DNA of 64,000 bases from Gramella sp. Hel_I_59 (GTDB lineage: Bacteria > Bacteroidota > Bacteroidia > Flavobacteriales > Flavobacteriaceae): positions 2,170,001 to 2,234,000 of the forward strand of contig NZ_VFME01000001.1 of NCBI RefSeq assembly GCF_006714895.1, given 5' to 3'. The notes below the pieces were generated by a model. That model was not told where the DNA came from. It saw nothing but the letters and a program-made list of their open reading frames with translations, and searched no databases. How positions within the stretch are numbered: position 1 is the first letter of the stretch; the number at the start of each line of letters is the position of its first letter. Positions 1 to 9,336 of this stretch are shown one piece after another. The position numbers and the translations under genes are program-made.

Positions 1-145
1 GAGTAGTAATTTGTAGGCAGGAACTTCAAAGTTCTAATGGAGTACTTTAGCAAAGTCTTCTTTCCATCGTTGACCGAAATTCAAATTGAAAGAGCTTGCT
101 GAAATTTTAAATTTCAGCAAGCTTTTTCTTGTTATAGTCTAATGA
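1..145. other. Left edge without a recognisable gene
   Basis: All three plus frames hit stop codons within about 100 bases and nothing here can be assigned. It may contain the last codons of a gene lying outside the window. The stretch ends in the hairpin listed separately. Confidence 0.5.
93..123. terminator. Bidirectional hairpin terminator
   Basis: A near-perfect inverted repeat, AGCTTGCTGAAAT facing ATTTCAGCAAGCT with a short loop, followed on the plus strand by TTTTCTT. It lies 22 bases past the stop of the minus-strand gene ending at 146, and may also serve a plus-strand gene coming from outside the window. Confidence 0.65.
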
Positions 146-559
146 CTAATGCGGAAGTTTATCACGTAAAAGTCCGTAAACAAAGGTTCCAAGCATTGCT
201 GCCAGGAAAAGTACGATCACAGCTACATAACCTGCACCAATGAGCGTATAAATTGGTCCTGGGCAGGCTCCTGCTAGCGCCCAACCCAATCCAAAAATAA
301 TTCCGCCATACATATATCTACTGAAGCTTTTTTCCTTTGGCTGAAAGGTGATTGGTTCACCCTGTACATCCTTCATACCTTTTTTCTTGATAAATAAAGT
401 TCCAAGAACGCCAATGACCAAAGCAGAACCTATGATACCATACATATGGAATGACTCGAACCTGAACATCTCGTAGATCCTGAACCAGGAAGCTGCTTCA
501 GACTTAAACATTACAATACCGAACATGATTCCTATTACTAAATATCCTATTACTCTCAT
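146..559 (-). CDS. YeeE/YedE-type (DUF6691-like) sulfur transport membrane protein
   Basis: A 137-residue membrane protein with about four hydrophobic segments and a GACPGP motif holding Cys99. This matches the short half-proteins of the YeeE/YedE family, which take up reduced sulfur compounds such as thiosulfate (family knowledge; substrate here is inference). It lies 3 bp after the second half-protein at 563-1120 on the same strand, so the two are probably co-transcribed and work together. The length is normal for the short partner. Confidence 0.85.
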   Translation of the reverse strand: MRVIGYLVIGIMFGIVMFKSEAASWFRIYEMFRFESFHMYGIIGSALVIGVLGTLFIKKKGMKDVQGEPITFQPKEKSFSRYMYGGIIFGLGWALAGACPGPIYTLIGAGYVAVIVLFLAAMLGTFVYGLLRDKLPH

Positions 560-562
560 CTC

Positions 563-1120
563 TTAAAAAATTAAAGGGAACAACACATGGATCATAAATA
601 ATCCACCTATAAAAAATCCAACAACAGCGATCAACGAAGGCAACTGTAAATTACTAAGTCCTGAAATCGCGTGTCCAGAAGTACATCCACCAGCCCATCT
701 AGCACCAAAACCTATCAAAAATCCTCCAATGATCAGGATGCTAAGCGCTTTCCAGTCTGTAAGAGCATCTATGCCATATAATTCATCTGGAAGATATGCT
801 TCACCTGCACTGGAAAAACCGAGTTCATTAAGATTTGCGACCGTATCTGGATTAATTGTCACTGCAGGATCTACCGTTAAAAAGTTCATCGCAATAAAAC
901 CACCAATGGCGGCTCCAACGATCACTACAAGATTCCACTTTTGAGCTCTCCAGTTGAAATCAAAAAAGCCTGCAGATTTATCTGCTCCACACATGGTACA
1001 TAAAGTTCGAAGGTTTGAAGACATTCCAAACTGCTTCCCCATAAAAATGAGGAGGAACATAATGAGTGCGATAAGCGGTCCAGCCACATACCAGGGCCAT
1101 CCCTGAAAAATTAGATCCAT
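563..1120 (-). CDS. YeeE/YedE family sulfur transport membrane protein
   Basis: A 185-residue membrane protein with hydrophobic segments near residues 10-28, 62-80, 124-142 and 160-183, and the motif GARWAGGCTSGHAISG around Cys146, the signature of YeeE/YedE transporters. A further CTMC pair is at residues 41-44. It is the first gene of a pair with 146-559. A GTAACA-N2-type palindrome lies 50-63 bases upstream of the start, so a Crp/Fnr-type regulator may control it. Import of thiosulfate or a related sulfur species is inferred from the family. Confidence 0.87.
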   Translation of the reverse strand: MDLIFQGWPWYVAGPLIALIMFLLIFMGKQFGMSSNLRTLCTMCGADKSAGFFDFNWRAQKWNLVVIVGAAIGGFIAMNFLTVDPAVTINPDTVANLNELGFSSAGEAYLPDELYGIDALTDWKALSILIIGGFLIGFGARWAGGCTSGHAISGLSNLQLPSLIAVVGFFIGGLFMIHVLFPLIF

Positions 1121-1169
1121 AATTATTTTTTATTGATTGCAAAGATGCGAGAAGTGCTCCAATATTTAA

Positions 1170-1183
1170 GTAACAATGGTTAC
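1170..1183. promoter_or_regulatory. Candidate Crp/Fnr-type operator before the YeeE pair
   Basis: GTAACAATGGTTAC, a 14-bp near-palindrome, 50 bases upstream of the YeeE start. Similar palindromes precede 8143, 9745 and 16904 (all minus strand), and a Crp/Fnr gene lies at 16974-17606. The assignment as its operator is inference. Confidence 0.5.
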
Positions 1184-1184
1184 A

Positions 1185-2096
1185 CTATCTGTCTTCGCAA
1201 AAGTCTGCCAGGTTTTGTAGTGTTTTTTCAGAAAGCCTTACAAGAGTTTGGGACGACCAGCCTGCACTTTTATCGTGGGCGATCACATTATCTCTTTTCT
1301 TTATTTCTTCGGAAAGCTCTTTCCCTCCATCACCATCGAAGATCCCAAAATTGGAATCCTGCGCTATCCAGTTACTGAAGCTATCAATTTCAAAAGGAAG
1401 ACCCAGGCTGGTATTGATAATAATTTTAGAATTTCCAAACTTCTGAAAATATTCCGAAGTCATTACCTGAGTATTTTTTGGTAAATGGAAGCTTAGAATA
1501 TCACAGGTTTCTGCTAATTCCGGTAATTCGAGATAAGTCAAACCTTTCTCCTCATAATCCTGTTTCCTGGAATTGCTATGATAGTAAAGATCTGCTCCAA
1601 ATGGCTTTAAACAATCTGCCAGCAACTTTCCGGTAGTTCCCAAACCTATGATCCCAATTTTAAGATCGGTTAGCTCCCTGGGCATGTCTTTCCATTGTTT
1701 ACCCGAATAACCATTAAGTAACTGAATCAATTCAGAAATTATAAATTCAGCTACCCCTGGATCTCCATAATCGCGAATCCCTCGTACTTCGATCCCACGA
1801 TCCCGGGCGAACTTTACCGCCACATTCGCCGATTCATCGTCGTACAGGCTACAGGCCATTCCTATATACTTTAAGCTGGAACAGCACTCTATGATATTTT
1901 CGGTAATCTGGGTATGCCAGGATACGATAATCGCTTCTGCACCACCAATCCTTTCAATAATTGTCTGCTCATCTTCCGGGTAATCATCATATACCTTTAC
2001 TCCGTCTTCTGAATATTCCTTCAGTTTATTTATGGACTCCTCGTTCATCTTTGTATAGTCCACTAAAACGATCTTATTGAATTTCATAATCTTCAA
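1185..2096 (-). CDS. D-isomer-specific 2-hydroxyacid dehydrogenase family protein
   Basis: A 303-residue protein with a Rossmann GLGTTG motif at residues 151-156, preceded by a helix matching the GVAEFIISELI region of the D-2-hydroxyacid dehydrogenase fold. The family oxidises or reduces 2-hydroxy/2-keto acids with NAD(H). The C-terminal part (HDKSAGWSS) holds a candidate catalytic His but is more divergent than in lactate or phosphoglycerate dehydrogenases, so the substrate is unknown. A second Met at residue 4 is an equally possible start. It stands alone on the minus strand, 65 bp from the YeeE gene. Confidence 0.75.
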   Translation of the reverse strand: MKIMKFNKIVLVDYTKMNEESINKLKEYSEDGVKVYDDYPEDEQTIIERIGGAEAIIVSWHTQITENIIECCSSLKYIGMACSLYDDESANVAVKFARDRGIEVRGIRDYGDPGVAEFIISELIQLLNGYSGKQWKDMPRELTDLKIGIIGLGTTGKLLADCLKPFGADLYYHSNSRKQDYEEKGLTYLELPELAETCDILSFHLPKNTQVMTSEYFQKFGNSKIIINTSLGLPFEIDSFSNWIAQDSNFGIFDGDGGKELSEEIKKRDNVIAHDKSAGWSSQTLVRLSEKTLQNLADFCEDR

Positions 2097-2111
2097 TTTT
2101 CAGTAAAAAAT

Positions 2112-2137
2112 AAATGCTGAATTCTCATTCAGCATTT
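2112..2137 (-). terminator. Terminator of the acyl-CoA carboxylase operon
   Basis: AAATGCTGAA and TTCAGCATTT form a 10-bp stem with a 6-base loop. Read on the minus strand it is followed by TATTTTTTA. It lies 19 bases past the stop of the carboxyltransferase gene. Confidence 0.8.
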
Positions 2138-2155
2138 ACAAGTAATTTGACATTC

Positions 2156-3697
2156 CTACAATGGAATATTGCCATGTTTTCTATCCGGTCTTAGAACCGC
2201 TTTGTTTTCAAGTGCACTAAATGCTCGAATCAGCTTTCTTCTGGTATCTTTAGGCATGATCACCTCATCGATAAAGCCACGCTGTGCAGCTTCAAAAGGA
2301 GTGGCGAATTTTTCAGCATATTCAGCTTCCTTTTCTGCCAGTTTCTTTTCCGGATCCTCTGCTTGTGAGATCTCTTTTCTAAAAATAATTTCCGAAGCTC
2401 CCTTTGCGCCCATTACCGCAATTTCCGCAGTTGGCCAGGCAAAGTTGAGATCGGCTCCTATATGCTTGGAATTCATTACGTCGTAAGCGCCTCCATAAGC
2501 TTTCCTGGTGATCACCGTTACTTTTGGAACTGTCGCCTCACTCAGTGCATATAATAATTTTGCACCATGTAGGATGATCCCGTTCCATTCCTGATCTGTT
2601 CCCGGAAGGAAACCTGGTACATCAACCAGCACCAATAGCGGAATATTAAAGCAATCACAGAACCTGGTGAACCTCGCTGCTTTTTTGGAAGCGTCTACAT
2701 CCAGAACTCCCGCAAGACTCATAGGCTGGTTCGCAATGATCCCGACACTACGTCCTCCAATTCGTGAAAAACCAACAATAATATTCTCGGCGTAATCTTT
2801 ATGAATTTCGAAAAAAGAATCTGTATCTATGATACCATGAATCACTTCATGCATATCATAAGGCTTATTGGAACTATCAGGCACAATACTTTCCAGTATT
2901 TCTCTGTGTTCATCGCCTAATTTAAATTCTAGTTTTTCTGGTGCAGTCTTGTTATTCTGCGGCATATAACTTATCAATTGCTTGATATTTTCAAGACAAA
3001 TAATATCGTTTGCAGCAGTCACGTGAGTTACCCCAGATTTTGTAGAATGTGTGCTGGCTCCTCCAAGTTCTTCGGAAGTCACCTCTTCATTGGTTACCGT
3101 TTTCACAACATTTGGACCGGTAACAAACATATAAGAGGTATCCTCAACCATCAGGGTGAAGTCGGTCATCGCAGGAGAATATACAGCTCCACCGGCACAA
3201 GGTCCCATTATAGCTGAAATTTGAGGAACTACGCCCGAAGCTTTTACGTTCCTGTGAAAGATATCTGCATAACCTCCCAGAGATTTAACCCCTTCCTGGA
3301 TTCTTGCTCCTCCGGAATCGTTTAGTCCAATAAGCGGTGCTCCAACTTTTACAGCCATGTCCATGATCTTACAGATCTTCTCGGCATGGGTTTCTGAAAG
3401 TGAACCTCCAAAAACCGTGAAATCCTGTGCAAATACATACACAAGCCTGCCATGAATTGTTCCATAACCAGTTACAACCCCATCACCATAGAATTTCTGC
3501 TTTTCCATTCCGAAGTCGGTCGTACGGTGGGTTACCAAAATACCGATTTCCTCAAAGGAATTTTCATCCAGAAGATAATCTACCCGTTCTCTCGCAGTAA
3601 GCTTCTTTTTTTCGTGTTGCTTGGCTATTCTTTGCTCACCTCCACCTTTGTGGGCTTCAGCAATTTTTTCTTTTAATTTTTCTAGATTCTGACTCAT
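2156..3697 (-). CDS. Acyl-CoA carboxylase carboxyltransferase subunit (propionyl-CoA carboxylase beta type)
   Basis: A 513-residue carboxyltransferase of the usual length for PccB-type subunits. It shows the two crotonase-like halves with oxyanion motifs: [11 protein letters not shown] and [16 protein letters not shown] in the first, [24 protein letters not shown] in the second. It moves CO2 from carboxybiotin to an acyl-CoA, probably propionyl-CoA. It is the last gene of an operon with the biotin carboxylase (25 bp upstream) and the biotin carrier, so all three parts of the enzyme come from one transcript. Acyl-CoA specificity cannot be read from the sequence. Confidence 0.93.
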   Translation of the reverse strand: MSQNLEKLKEKIAEAHKGGGEQRIAKQHEKKKLTARERVDYLLDENSFEEIGILVTHRTTDFGMEKQKFYGDGVVTGYGTIHGRLVYVFAQDFTVFGGSLSETHAEKICKIMDMAVKVGAPLIGLNDSGGARIQEGVKSLGGYADIFHRNVKASGVVPQISAIMGPCAGGAVYSPAMTDFTLMVEDTSYMFVTGPNVVKTVTNEEVTSEELGGASTHSTKSGVTHVTAANDIICLENIKQLISYMPQNNKTAPEKLEFKLGDEHREILESIVPDSSNKPYDMHEVIHGIIDTDSFFEIHKDYAENIIVGFSRIGGRSVGIIANQPMSLAGVLDVDASKKAARFTRFCDCFNIPLLVLVDVPGFLPGTDQEWNGIILHGAKLLYALSEATVPKVTVITRKAYGGAYDVMNSKHIGADLNFAWPTAEIAVMGAKGASEIIFRKEISQAEDPEKKLAEKEAEYAEKFATPFEAAQRGFIDEVIMPKDTRRKLIRAFSALENKAVLRPDRKHGNIPL

Positions 3698-3722
3698 TCG
3701 TATGATTCTGAATTATATAGAA

Positions 3723-5165
3723 TTAGTTTGAAGGCAGCCTTAGCTGTTCCTTGTCATTTAAGTATTGTTTCAGCGCCAGTAATGCTGCCAGTCTGGCTTC
3801 CTGTTCTGTTTCCTCTTTCAGCGCTTCCGGAGAATAATATTTCTTAACGAAATGTGTATCAAAATCACCGCTTCTAAAGGCATCATGCTGGAAAACAAAT
3901 TTTCCGAAGGCAAGTGTCGTTGAAACACCTTCCACGATATAATTATCGATCGCTTTGATCATTACCTCGATCGCTTCTTCCCGGGTTTTACCGTAGGTGA
4001 CCAGTTTTGCGAGCATAGGATCATAATAGATCGGTACTTCCATTCCTTCTTCGAAACCATTGTCCATTCTGATTCCTTCGCCTTGCGGAATCTGATATTT
4101 TTCAAGGGTTCCCGTACTTGGCATAAAATCTTCTAAAGGATCTTCAGCATAAACGCGGAGTTCCATAGCGTGTCCTTTGATCTTTAAGTCATCCTGGCTA
4201 AAAGCAATTGCCTCACCACGAGCGATCCTGATCTGCTGTTCAACAAGATCCACACCCGTTATGTATTCGGTTACAGGATGTTCTACCTGCAATCTTGTAT
4301 TCATTTCAAGGAAATAAAAATTCCTGTTTTCATCGAACAAGAATTCTACAGTTCCAGCACCCACATAATCACAGGCCTTCGCCACTTTTACGGCTGCCTC
4401 ACCCATTTTTGTACGCAACTCATCATCAAGAACTACAGAAGGTGCTTCTTCTACAACCTTTTGGTGTCTACGCTGTACACTACATTCTCTTTCAAACAAG
4501 TGTAAATAATTACCATGAGTATCTGATAATACCTGTATCTCAATATGTCTTGGAGAAGAAACGTATTTCTCAATAAAAACCGAACCATCACCAAAAGCAG
4601 ATTCAGCTTCGCTAATCGCTCTCTTCATCTGGTCTTCCAGGTTTTCTTCTTTCTCAACAACACGCATTCCTTTTCCACCACCACCGGCAGAGGCTTTGAT
4701 AAGAATTGGAAAGCCAATGTCTCTTCCAATTGCCTTTGCTTTTTCAGTATCGGTGATCGCCTCATCGATCCCGGGAACCATAGGAATATCGTAGGCTTTT
4801 ACCGCATCTTTCGCAGCAAGCTTACTTCCCATCACCTTGATCGCCTTACTACCAGGACCAATCCAGGTAATGCCATTGTCTTCCACAGCTTCTGCAAAAC
4901 CTGCATTTTCACTAAGGAAACCATAACCAGGGTGAATCCCGTCCACACCGAGTTGTTTAGCAACTTCAATGATCTTATCTCCTTTAAGGTAAGATTCGCT
5001 GGATGCCGCAGGTCCAATGCAAACCGCTTCATCTGCAAACCGAACATGAGGTGCATTTCTATCTGCTTCAGAATAAACTGCAACCGTATCTATACCCATA
5101 CGTTTTACAGTTTTCATTACTCTAAGCGCGATCTCGCCTCTATTTGCTACTAATATTTTCTTCAT
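3723..5165 (-). CDS. accC: Acyl-CoA carboxylase biotin carboxylase subunit
   Basis: A 480-residue ATP-grasp biotin carboxylase. Seen are the glycine-rich ATP loop KASAGGGGKGMR, the ERECSVQRRHQK segment and the catalytic EMNTRLQVEHPVTE stretch. It carboxylates biotin on the carrier protein using ATP and bicarbonate. It lies between carrier (5197-5682) and carboxyltransferase (2156-3697) with gaps of about 25-30 bp, a typical three-gene arrangement in Bacteroidota. The C-terminal 30 residues (KEETEQEARLAALLALKQ) are an amphipathic extension. Whether acetyl-CoA or propionyl-CoA is the final substrate is not shown. Confidence 0.93.
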   Translation of the reverse strand: MKKILVANRGEIALRVMKTVKRMGIDTVAVYSEADRNAPHVRFADEAVCIGPAASSESYLKGDKIIEVAKQLGVDGIHPGYGFLSENAGFAEAVEDNGITWIGPGSKAIKVMGSKLAAKDAVKAYDIPMVPGIDEAITDTEKAKAIGRDIGFPILIKASAGGGGKGMRVVEKEENLEDQMKRAISEAESAFGDGSVFIEKYVSSPRHIEIQVLSDTHGNYLHLFERECSVQRRHQKVVEEAPSVVLDDELRTKMGEAAVKVAKACDYVGAGTVEFLFDENRNFYFLEMNTRLQVEHPVTEYITGVDLVEQQIRIARGEAIAFSQDDLKIKGHAMELRVYAEDPLEDFMPSTGTLEKYQIPQGEGIRMDNGFEEGMEVPIYYDPMLAKLVTYGKTREEAIEVMIKAIDNYIVEGVSTTLAFGKFVFQHDAFRSGDFDTHFVKKYYSPEALKEETEQEARLAALLALKQYLNDKEQLRLPSN

Positions 5166-5196
5166 ATTTCTAATCCTGAAATTTTGAATATTATCA

Positions 5197-5682
5197 TTAT
5201 TCCATTTCGATCAATAACTGATTCTTTTCAACAGTATCTGCTTTGCTCACGCTAACAGATTTTACCACACCATCTCTGGGTGCCGTAAGTGTATTTTCCA
5301 TTTTCATGGCCTCTAGAACCAGCAGGTAATCACCTTCTTTGACCTCGTCGCCTTCTTTTACATTAACTTCCAGAATCAGTCCCGGCATAGGTGCCTTGAT
5401 ATCATTTACTTGCTGAGAGCTACCTAATGAAAGTCCCATCTCCTCTATCAACTGGTCCAGATCGTTATTGATCCTTACCGAATAGATATTGGAGTTGATC
5501 TTAATGTCATATTTTCTGTGAAGGAAATCTGGTTTAAAGACTTCTGCGGAAAAGGAACGATTATCTTTTAAGATATGATAATGTGCTTCTGAAGTTTTCT
5601 GGGTATCCAGTGCAGCGATCTCTTCCTGGCTGAACTCGAACTCAAAATCTTCATTTACTTTAACCTTGTATTTTTTATCCAT
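5197..5682 (-). CDS. Biotin carboxyl carrier protein of the acyl-CoA carboxylase
   Basis: A 161-residue protein with a C-terminal biotinyl domain: KAPMPGLILEVNVKEGDEV then EAMKMEN with biotinylated Lys127. The first 90 residues are a beta-rich domain found in carriers of three-part acyl-CoA carboxylases. It shuttles carboxybiotin between the biotin carboxylase and the carboxyltransferase encoded downstream. It is the first gene of the operon; the promoter should lie in the 211-bp gap to 5894, where I see no strong box. Confidence 0.92.
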   Translation of the reverse strand: MDKKYKVKVNEDFEFEFSQEEIAALDTQKTSEAHYHILKDNRSFSAEVFKPDFLHRKYDIKINSNIYSVRINNDLDQLIEEMGLSLGSSQQVNDIKAPMPGLILEVNVKEGDEVKEGDYLLVLEAMKMENTLTAPRDGVVKSVSVSKADTVEKNQLLIEME

Positions 5683-5850
5683 AAATACGTTTATGTATTG
5701 ATTTTAACCGTAGGAGCGTAAATATAGAAAAATTACAAAGCAATTTCTATTGCTGAAATATCAAAAAAAGCCCAAAATTCTTAAACTTCTATCTAAAGGT
5801 TTCTCGATTTAAAGCCGATCATTAAAAATTTCACAGCTTTCCATAAAAAA

Positions 5851-5871
5851 AGCCCGGGAATTTCCCAGGCT
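5851..5871 (-). terminator. Terminator after the MBL-rhodanese gene
   Basis: A compact inverted repeat, AGCCTGGGAA facing TTCCCGGGCT on the minus strand, followed by a run of seven T. It lies 23 bases past the stop of the gene at 5894-7234. Confidence 0.8.
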
Positions 5872-5893
5872 CTAATTTTGAATTTAGCTACTA

Positions 5894-7234
5894 TTATTTA
5901 AATTCCTTGATATCATCACTAAGGTCATACACCCTGGTGGCTTCAAAGATATTTTCAAGAATGCTGCTACCTGCAGCAGATCTATAACCTCCGGCACAGT
6001 GAACTACTACTGGTTTGTGAGAAGGGATCTCTGTAACCTCATCACGAAGTTCGTTTAATGGAACTGCGATAGCGTCCTCAAAGAACTTACCTTCATTCAC
6101 TTCACTGGTATTTCTAATATCCACGATCGTGTAGTTATTCTGGTTGTTTTTAAAATCTTCGAGATCAAATTCCCTGCTTTCTACAGGAAGATCTTCTCCA
6201 AGCGTATAAACTCCTTTAATTTGTTTTTCATAACCGATCTTGGCGGCTCTTTCCAGTACTTCTTCCAGTTGGTCTACAGATTCGATCACCAGGTAAAATG
6301 CTTCTTCCGGTTTTACGATCGCACCTAACCAGGTTTCGAACTTATCTTTTTCTGAACGGCACATGATGTTAATACTATTGGAAAGATGACCGTTCTTAAA
6401 AGCTTCTTCGTCCCTGGTATCTACTACCAGCATATCTTCATCTTCTTTTTCAGTCACATAAAGACGTACTTCGTTAGCCCATTTTGTACGCTGTACATTC
6501 TCTGGTCCGGTTTTGTTTACGTCTACATCAAAACCAAAATAACTAGGAATGAATGGCTGATCCTTCAGTATTTCCTCAATAAACTCTTCTTCTGTCTGTT
6601 CTTTAAATGCCCAGTTACCCTGTCTTTCATTTCCAAGCGTACTGGAAGAATCATCGCTCATGTTCTTTCCGCAGAGAGAACCTGCACCGTGAGCAGGATA
6701 TACTAACGCATCATCTGGAAGATCTGTAAATTTATTCTTGATCGTATGATACATATCACTCGCCAGTTCCTTACGTTTAGCGGTCATATTCCCGGCCTTT
6801 TCCCGAAGGTCTGGTCTACCTACATTTCCAATGAACAAAGTATCTCCAGTAAAAAGTGCAGTGTCTTTATCTTCCTTTGCCACTACCGTAATACTGTCTG
6901 GAGAATGCCCTGGGGTATTGATCGCGCTAAAGGTGATCTTTCCCATTTCAAAACTGTCACCATCATCAAATCCCTTATGAGGATAATCTGCTCCTACCAT
7001 CTCACTGGTATATATCGTCGCTCCCGTTTCCTGGAGAATTTGCATATGTCCGCTAATAAAATCGGCATGTGGATGTGTTTCAAAAATTGCCACGATCTTG
7101 GCATTCTTGGATTCAGCATAAGAATAATACTGCATCGGGTTTCTGGATGGATCTACCAGCGCCATTTTACCTTCACTCACAATAGCGTAAGAGTAATGTG
7201 CCAGTGGTTCGTCTTTAAATTGCTTTATATCCAT
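5894..7234 (-). CDS. MBL-fold persulfide dioxygenase-like protein with two rhodanese domains
   Basis: A 446-residue protein. Residues 1-230 are a metallo-beta-lactamase fold with the THPHADFISGH metal motif (His54, His56, Asp58, His63), typical of ETHE1-like persulfide dioxygenases. Two rhodanese domains follow. The second has an active-site loop HCAGGYRSAAG with its Cys. The first has MCRSEKDKF where the active-site loop should be, so it is probably inactive or binding only. The family oxidises glutathione persulfide to sulfite. It sits in one likely operon with the sterol-desaturase-like gene (30 bp upstream), within a sulfur-linked neighbourhood. Confidence 0.88.
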   Translation of the reverse strand: MDIKQFKDEPLAHYSYAIVSEGKMALVDPSRNPMQYYSYAESKNAKIVAIFETHPHADFISGHMQILQETGATIYTSEMVGADYPHKGFDDGDSFEMGKITFSAINTPGHSPDSITVVAKEDKDTALFTGDTLFIGNVGRPDLREKAGNMTAKRKELASDMYHTIKNKFTDLPDDALVYPAHGAGSLCGKNMSDDSSSTLGNERQGNWAFKEQTEEEFIEEILKDQPFIPSYFGFDVDVNKTGPENVQRTKWANEVRLYVTEKEDEDMLVVDTRDEEAFKNGHLSNSINIMCRSEKDKFETWLGAIVKPEEAFYLVIESVDQLEEVLERAAKIGYEKQIKGVYTLGEDLPVESREFDLEDFKNNQNNYTIVDIRNTSEVNEGKFFEDAIAVPLNELRDEVTEIPSHKPVVVHCAGGYRSAAGSSILENIFEATRVYDLSDDIKEFK

Positions 7235-7264
7235 AATATGATCTTTATTTATTGTTCTTAAATT

Positions 7265-8143
7265 TTATTTTCTTCTGAAGGGATAAAGGGTCTGACTCTT
7301 AAATGTCTCCGGAAAATTCTCATCCCCATGAAATCCTAATTCTATTTGTTTTCCATTCTTCGGAATATAGGCGGTACCAAAAAGATAATCCCAGATACTA
7401 AGACTTAGCCCGAAGTTCATTCCGAAAGGTCTGTCCTTTGGTAATTCTTTACTATGATGCCAGATATGCATTTTTGGATTATTAAAAATATATCCTAGCG
7501 GCCCATAGCTCCAGCCTAAGTTCGCATGATTTAAATGACCTACGAGCACCGCGAACATATGTACCACGAAAAATTCCTGAATCCCAAAACCAATCATGGC
7601 CAGCGGAATATATTGTACAGTTTTATAGATGATGGTTTCCATAAAATGAAACCGGAACTGTGCCGCAAAACCCATTTGCTTTACACTATGATGTACCTTA
7701 TGAAACTCCCATAACCATGTTCTGCGATGTAACTGCCTGTGAACGTTCCACTGAATAAAATCGGCGATCACGAACATGATAAGTAGTTGAGTCCAGGCTG
7801 GTAGTTGATCTATTTGAAAAGCTACAATATTACTGATCCCGAAAAGTCCGAGAAAATCATTGAAGATCTCCACAGCCACATTACTTAGCGCATTATACCC
7901 AATAAGCGAAAACAGGAAAAAATTGAATACTATATAAAAAGAATCGAGCCAGAATCCTTTACGTATTGGTTTCTGCTCTTTTCTCCAGGGGATCAATACC
8001 TCTAACGTCCAAACCAAAAGAGACAAACCTATAAGCCAGTAAAAATAACTGGTCCAGGTAGGACTGGTGATCTCGTTCCAGAGGTAATTTGCGTACCCTG
8101 AAAAAGAACTCTGGATGATCTCTAGATATTTCTCCACTTTCAT
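7265..8143 (-). CDS. Sterol desaturase / fatty acid hydroxylase family protein
   Basis: A 292-residue membrane protein with the histidine clusters of the fatty acid hydroxylase superfamily: HRQLHRR, HKVHHS, NHANLGW and HIWHHS, which bind a di-iron centre. Hydrophobic segments near residues 30-50, 75-95, 112-130 and 175-195 hold it in the membrane. The lipid substrate is unknown. It is followed 30 bp later by the MBL-rhodanese gene. A GTAACA-type palindrome lies 39-52 bases upstream of the start. Confidence 0.88.
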   Translation of the reverse strand: MKVEKYLEIIQSSFSGYANYLWNEITSPTWTSYFYWLIGLSLLVWTLEVLIPWRKEQKPIRKGFWLDSFYIVFNFFLFSLIGYNALSNVAVEIFNDFLGLFGISNIVAFQIDQLPAWTQLLIMFVIADFIQWNVHRQLHRRTWLWEFHKVHHSVKQMGFAAQFRFHFMETIIYKTVQYIPLAMIGFGIQEFFVVHMFAVLVGHLNHANLGWSYGPLGYIFNNPKMHIWHHSKELPKDRPFGMNFGLSLSIWDYLFGTAYIPKNGKQIELGFHGDENFPETFKSQTLYPFRRK

Positions 8144-8181
8144 TGCCTTACAAAAATAGAAATATCTTGTGGGATAGGAAG

Positions 8182-8195
8182 TAACATTGGTTACA
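8182..8195. promoter_or_regulatory. Candidate Crp/Fnr-type operator before the desaturase / MBL-rhodanese operon
   Basis: GTAACATTGGTTAC, 39 bases upstream of the minus-strand start at 8143. It differs from the site at 1170-1183 at two of 14 positions. The role is inferred from repetition at several promoters. Confidence 0.5.
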
Positions 8196-8305
8196 GTTGT
8201 TTTTTGAGAACCTTAACTTACGAAAACCTTGTATGTTAGAGTGCGTTAAACATCCCTTTCAGGCTATAGCTTTTGCTTAATTTTATGCTGCTAAAAAAAT
8301 GAATT

Positions 8306-9304
8306 ATGAGTAGAGAAGTTTTAAAACAGAAGTTTGGACTAGGTGGTGTAGCCATTGGAAACGGTTTCAAAGTACTTAGCGATAAAGAAGCAGGACAAAC
8401 CCTTGAAGGAGCATGGAATGCAGGTGTACGATATTATGATACCTCTCCATGGTATGGATTGGGATTAAGTGAAAGAAGGTTTGGACATTTTCTGCATAAC
8501 AAAAAACGTGAAGATTATATCCTGACGACCAAAGCAGGTAGATTATTAAAGGCTAATGGAAATAAGCCGGAAACGATGTGGAATGAACCTGCTCCTTTCG
8601 ATTATGAATATGACTATTCGGCGGAAGCTGTAAGAAGATCAGTAGAAGACAGTTTACAAAGACTGGGAGTCGAAAGCATAGATTATGTATTTATCCATGA
8701 TCTTTCTCCAGATCATAACGATGAATATAAAGATGGTACGACGTGGCTGGATCATTTTGAAGTAGCAAGAACTGGTGCGATGCCAGAACTTACCAGAATG
8801 CGTGAAGAGGGAATTATCAAAGGCTGGGGTCTTGGAGTAAATACCATAGAACCTATTGTAAAGACCCTGGAAGAGACAGATGCAAATCCTGATATTTTCC
8901 TTTCTGCTATTCAGTATTCCATGATCGATCATAAAAAATCGCTGGATGAATTATTTCCGGTGATCGAAAAACACGATGTGGGACTTATTGCTGCTGCACC
9001 ATTTAGTGCTGGGCTGTTATCAGGACAGAAGCGCTATAATTATGGTGGAGAAATGCCTGATGATAAAGTAAAGCAGTTAAACGGAATGAAAGAGGTTGCA
9101 GAGAAATATGACGTGGATCTAAGTAGGGCTTCCATTCAATTCTCTTATGCTCCTAAAGTTGTAAATACGGTGCTGGCAGGTGCCAGTAAGCCGGAGCAGG
9201 TAGAAGAAAACATGAAAGCTTTTGATGCGAAGATCCCATCAGGTTTCTGGCAGGAGCTAAAAGAAAGGAATCTCATCGATAGCAGATGTGAGACTCCAGA
9301 GTAA
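8306..9304 (+). CDS. Aldo/keto reductase (L-fucose / D-threo-aldose 1-dehydrogenase type)
   Basis: A 332-residue aldo/keto reductase barrel. Catalytic positions are visible: Asp and Tyr in YYDTSPWYGLGLSE, Lys in LTTKAG, His in VFIHD. The GLGLSERRFG segment and length suit the sugar-oxidising branch that acts on L-fucose, D-arabinose or galactose; the substrate is inference. It is the only plus-strand gene in the first 17 kb, stands alone and is closed by a strong terminator. Confidence 0.87.
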   Translation: MSREVLKQKFGLGGVAIGNGFKVLSDKEAGQTLEGAWNAGVRYYDTSPWYGLGLSERRFGHFLHNKKREDYILTTKAGRLLKANGNKPETMWNEPAPFDYEYDYSAEAVRRSVEDSLQRLGVESIDYVFIHDLSPDHNDEYKDGTTWLDHFEVARTGAMPELTRMREEGIIKGWGLGVNTIEPIVKTLEETDANPDIFLSAIQYSMIDHKKSLDELFPVIEKHDVGLIAAAPFSAGLLSGQKRYNYGGEMPDDKVKQLNGMKEVAEKYDVDLSRASIQFSYAPKVVNTVLAGASKPEQVEENMKAFDAKIPSGFWQELKERNLIDSRCETPE

Positions 9305-9310
9305 AACTCA

Positions 9311-9336
9311 AACCCCGGCATCGACCGGGGTTTTTT
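9311..9336. terminator. Bidirectional terminator between convergent genes
   Basis: AACCCCGG and CCGGGGTT form an 8-bp stem with loop CATCGA, followed by TTTTTTATTTT on the plus strand. It serves the aldo/keto reductase and probably the convergent gene ending at 9335. Confidence 0.88.

Noticed and set aside
4545-5153. Long plus-strand frames opposite the biotin carboxylase and MBL genes
   Set aside because: They mirror highly conserved minus-strand genes and show no motif or start context.
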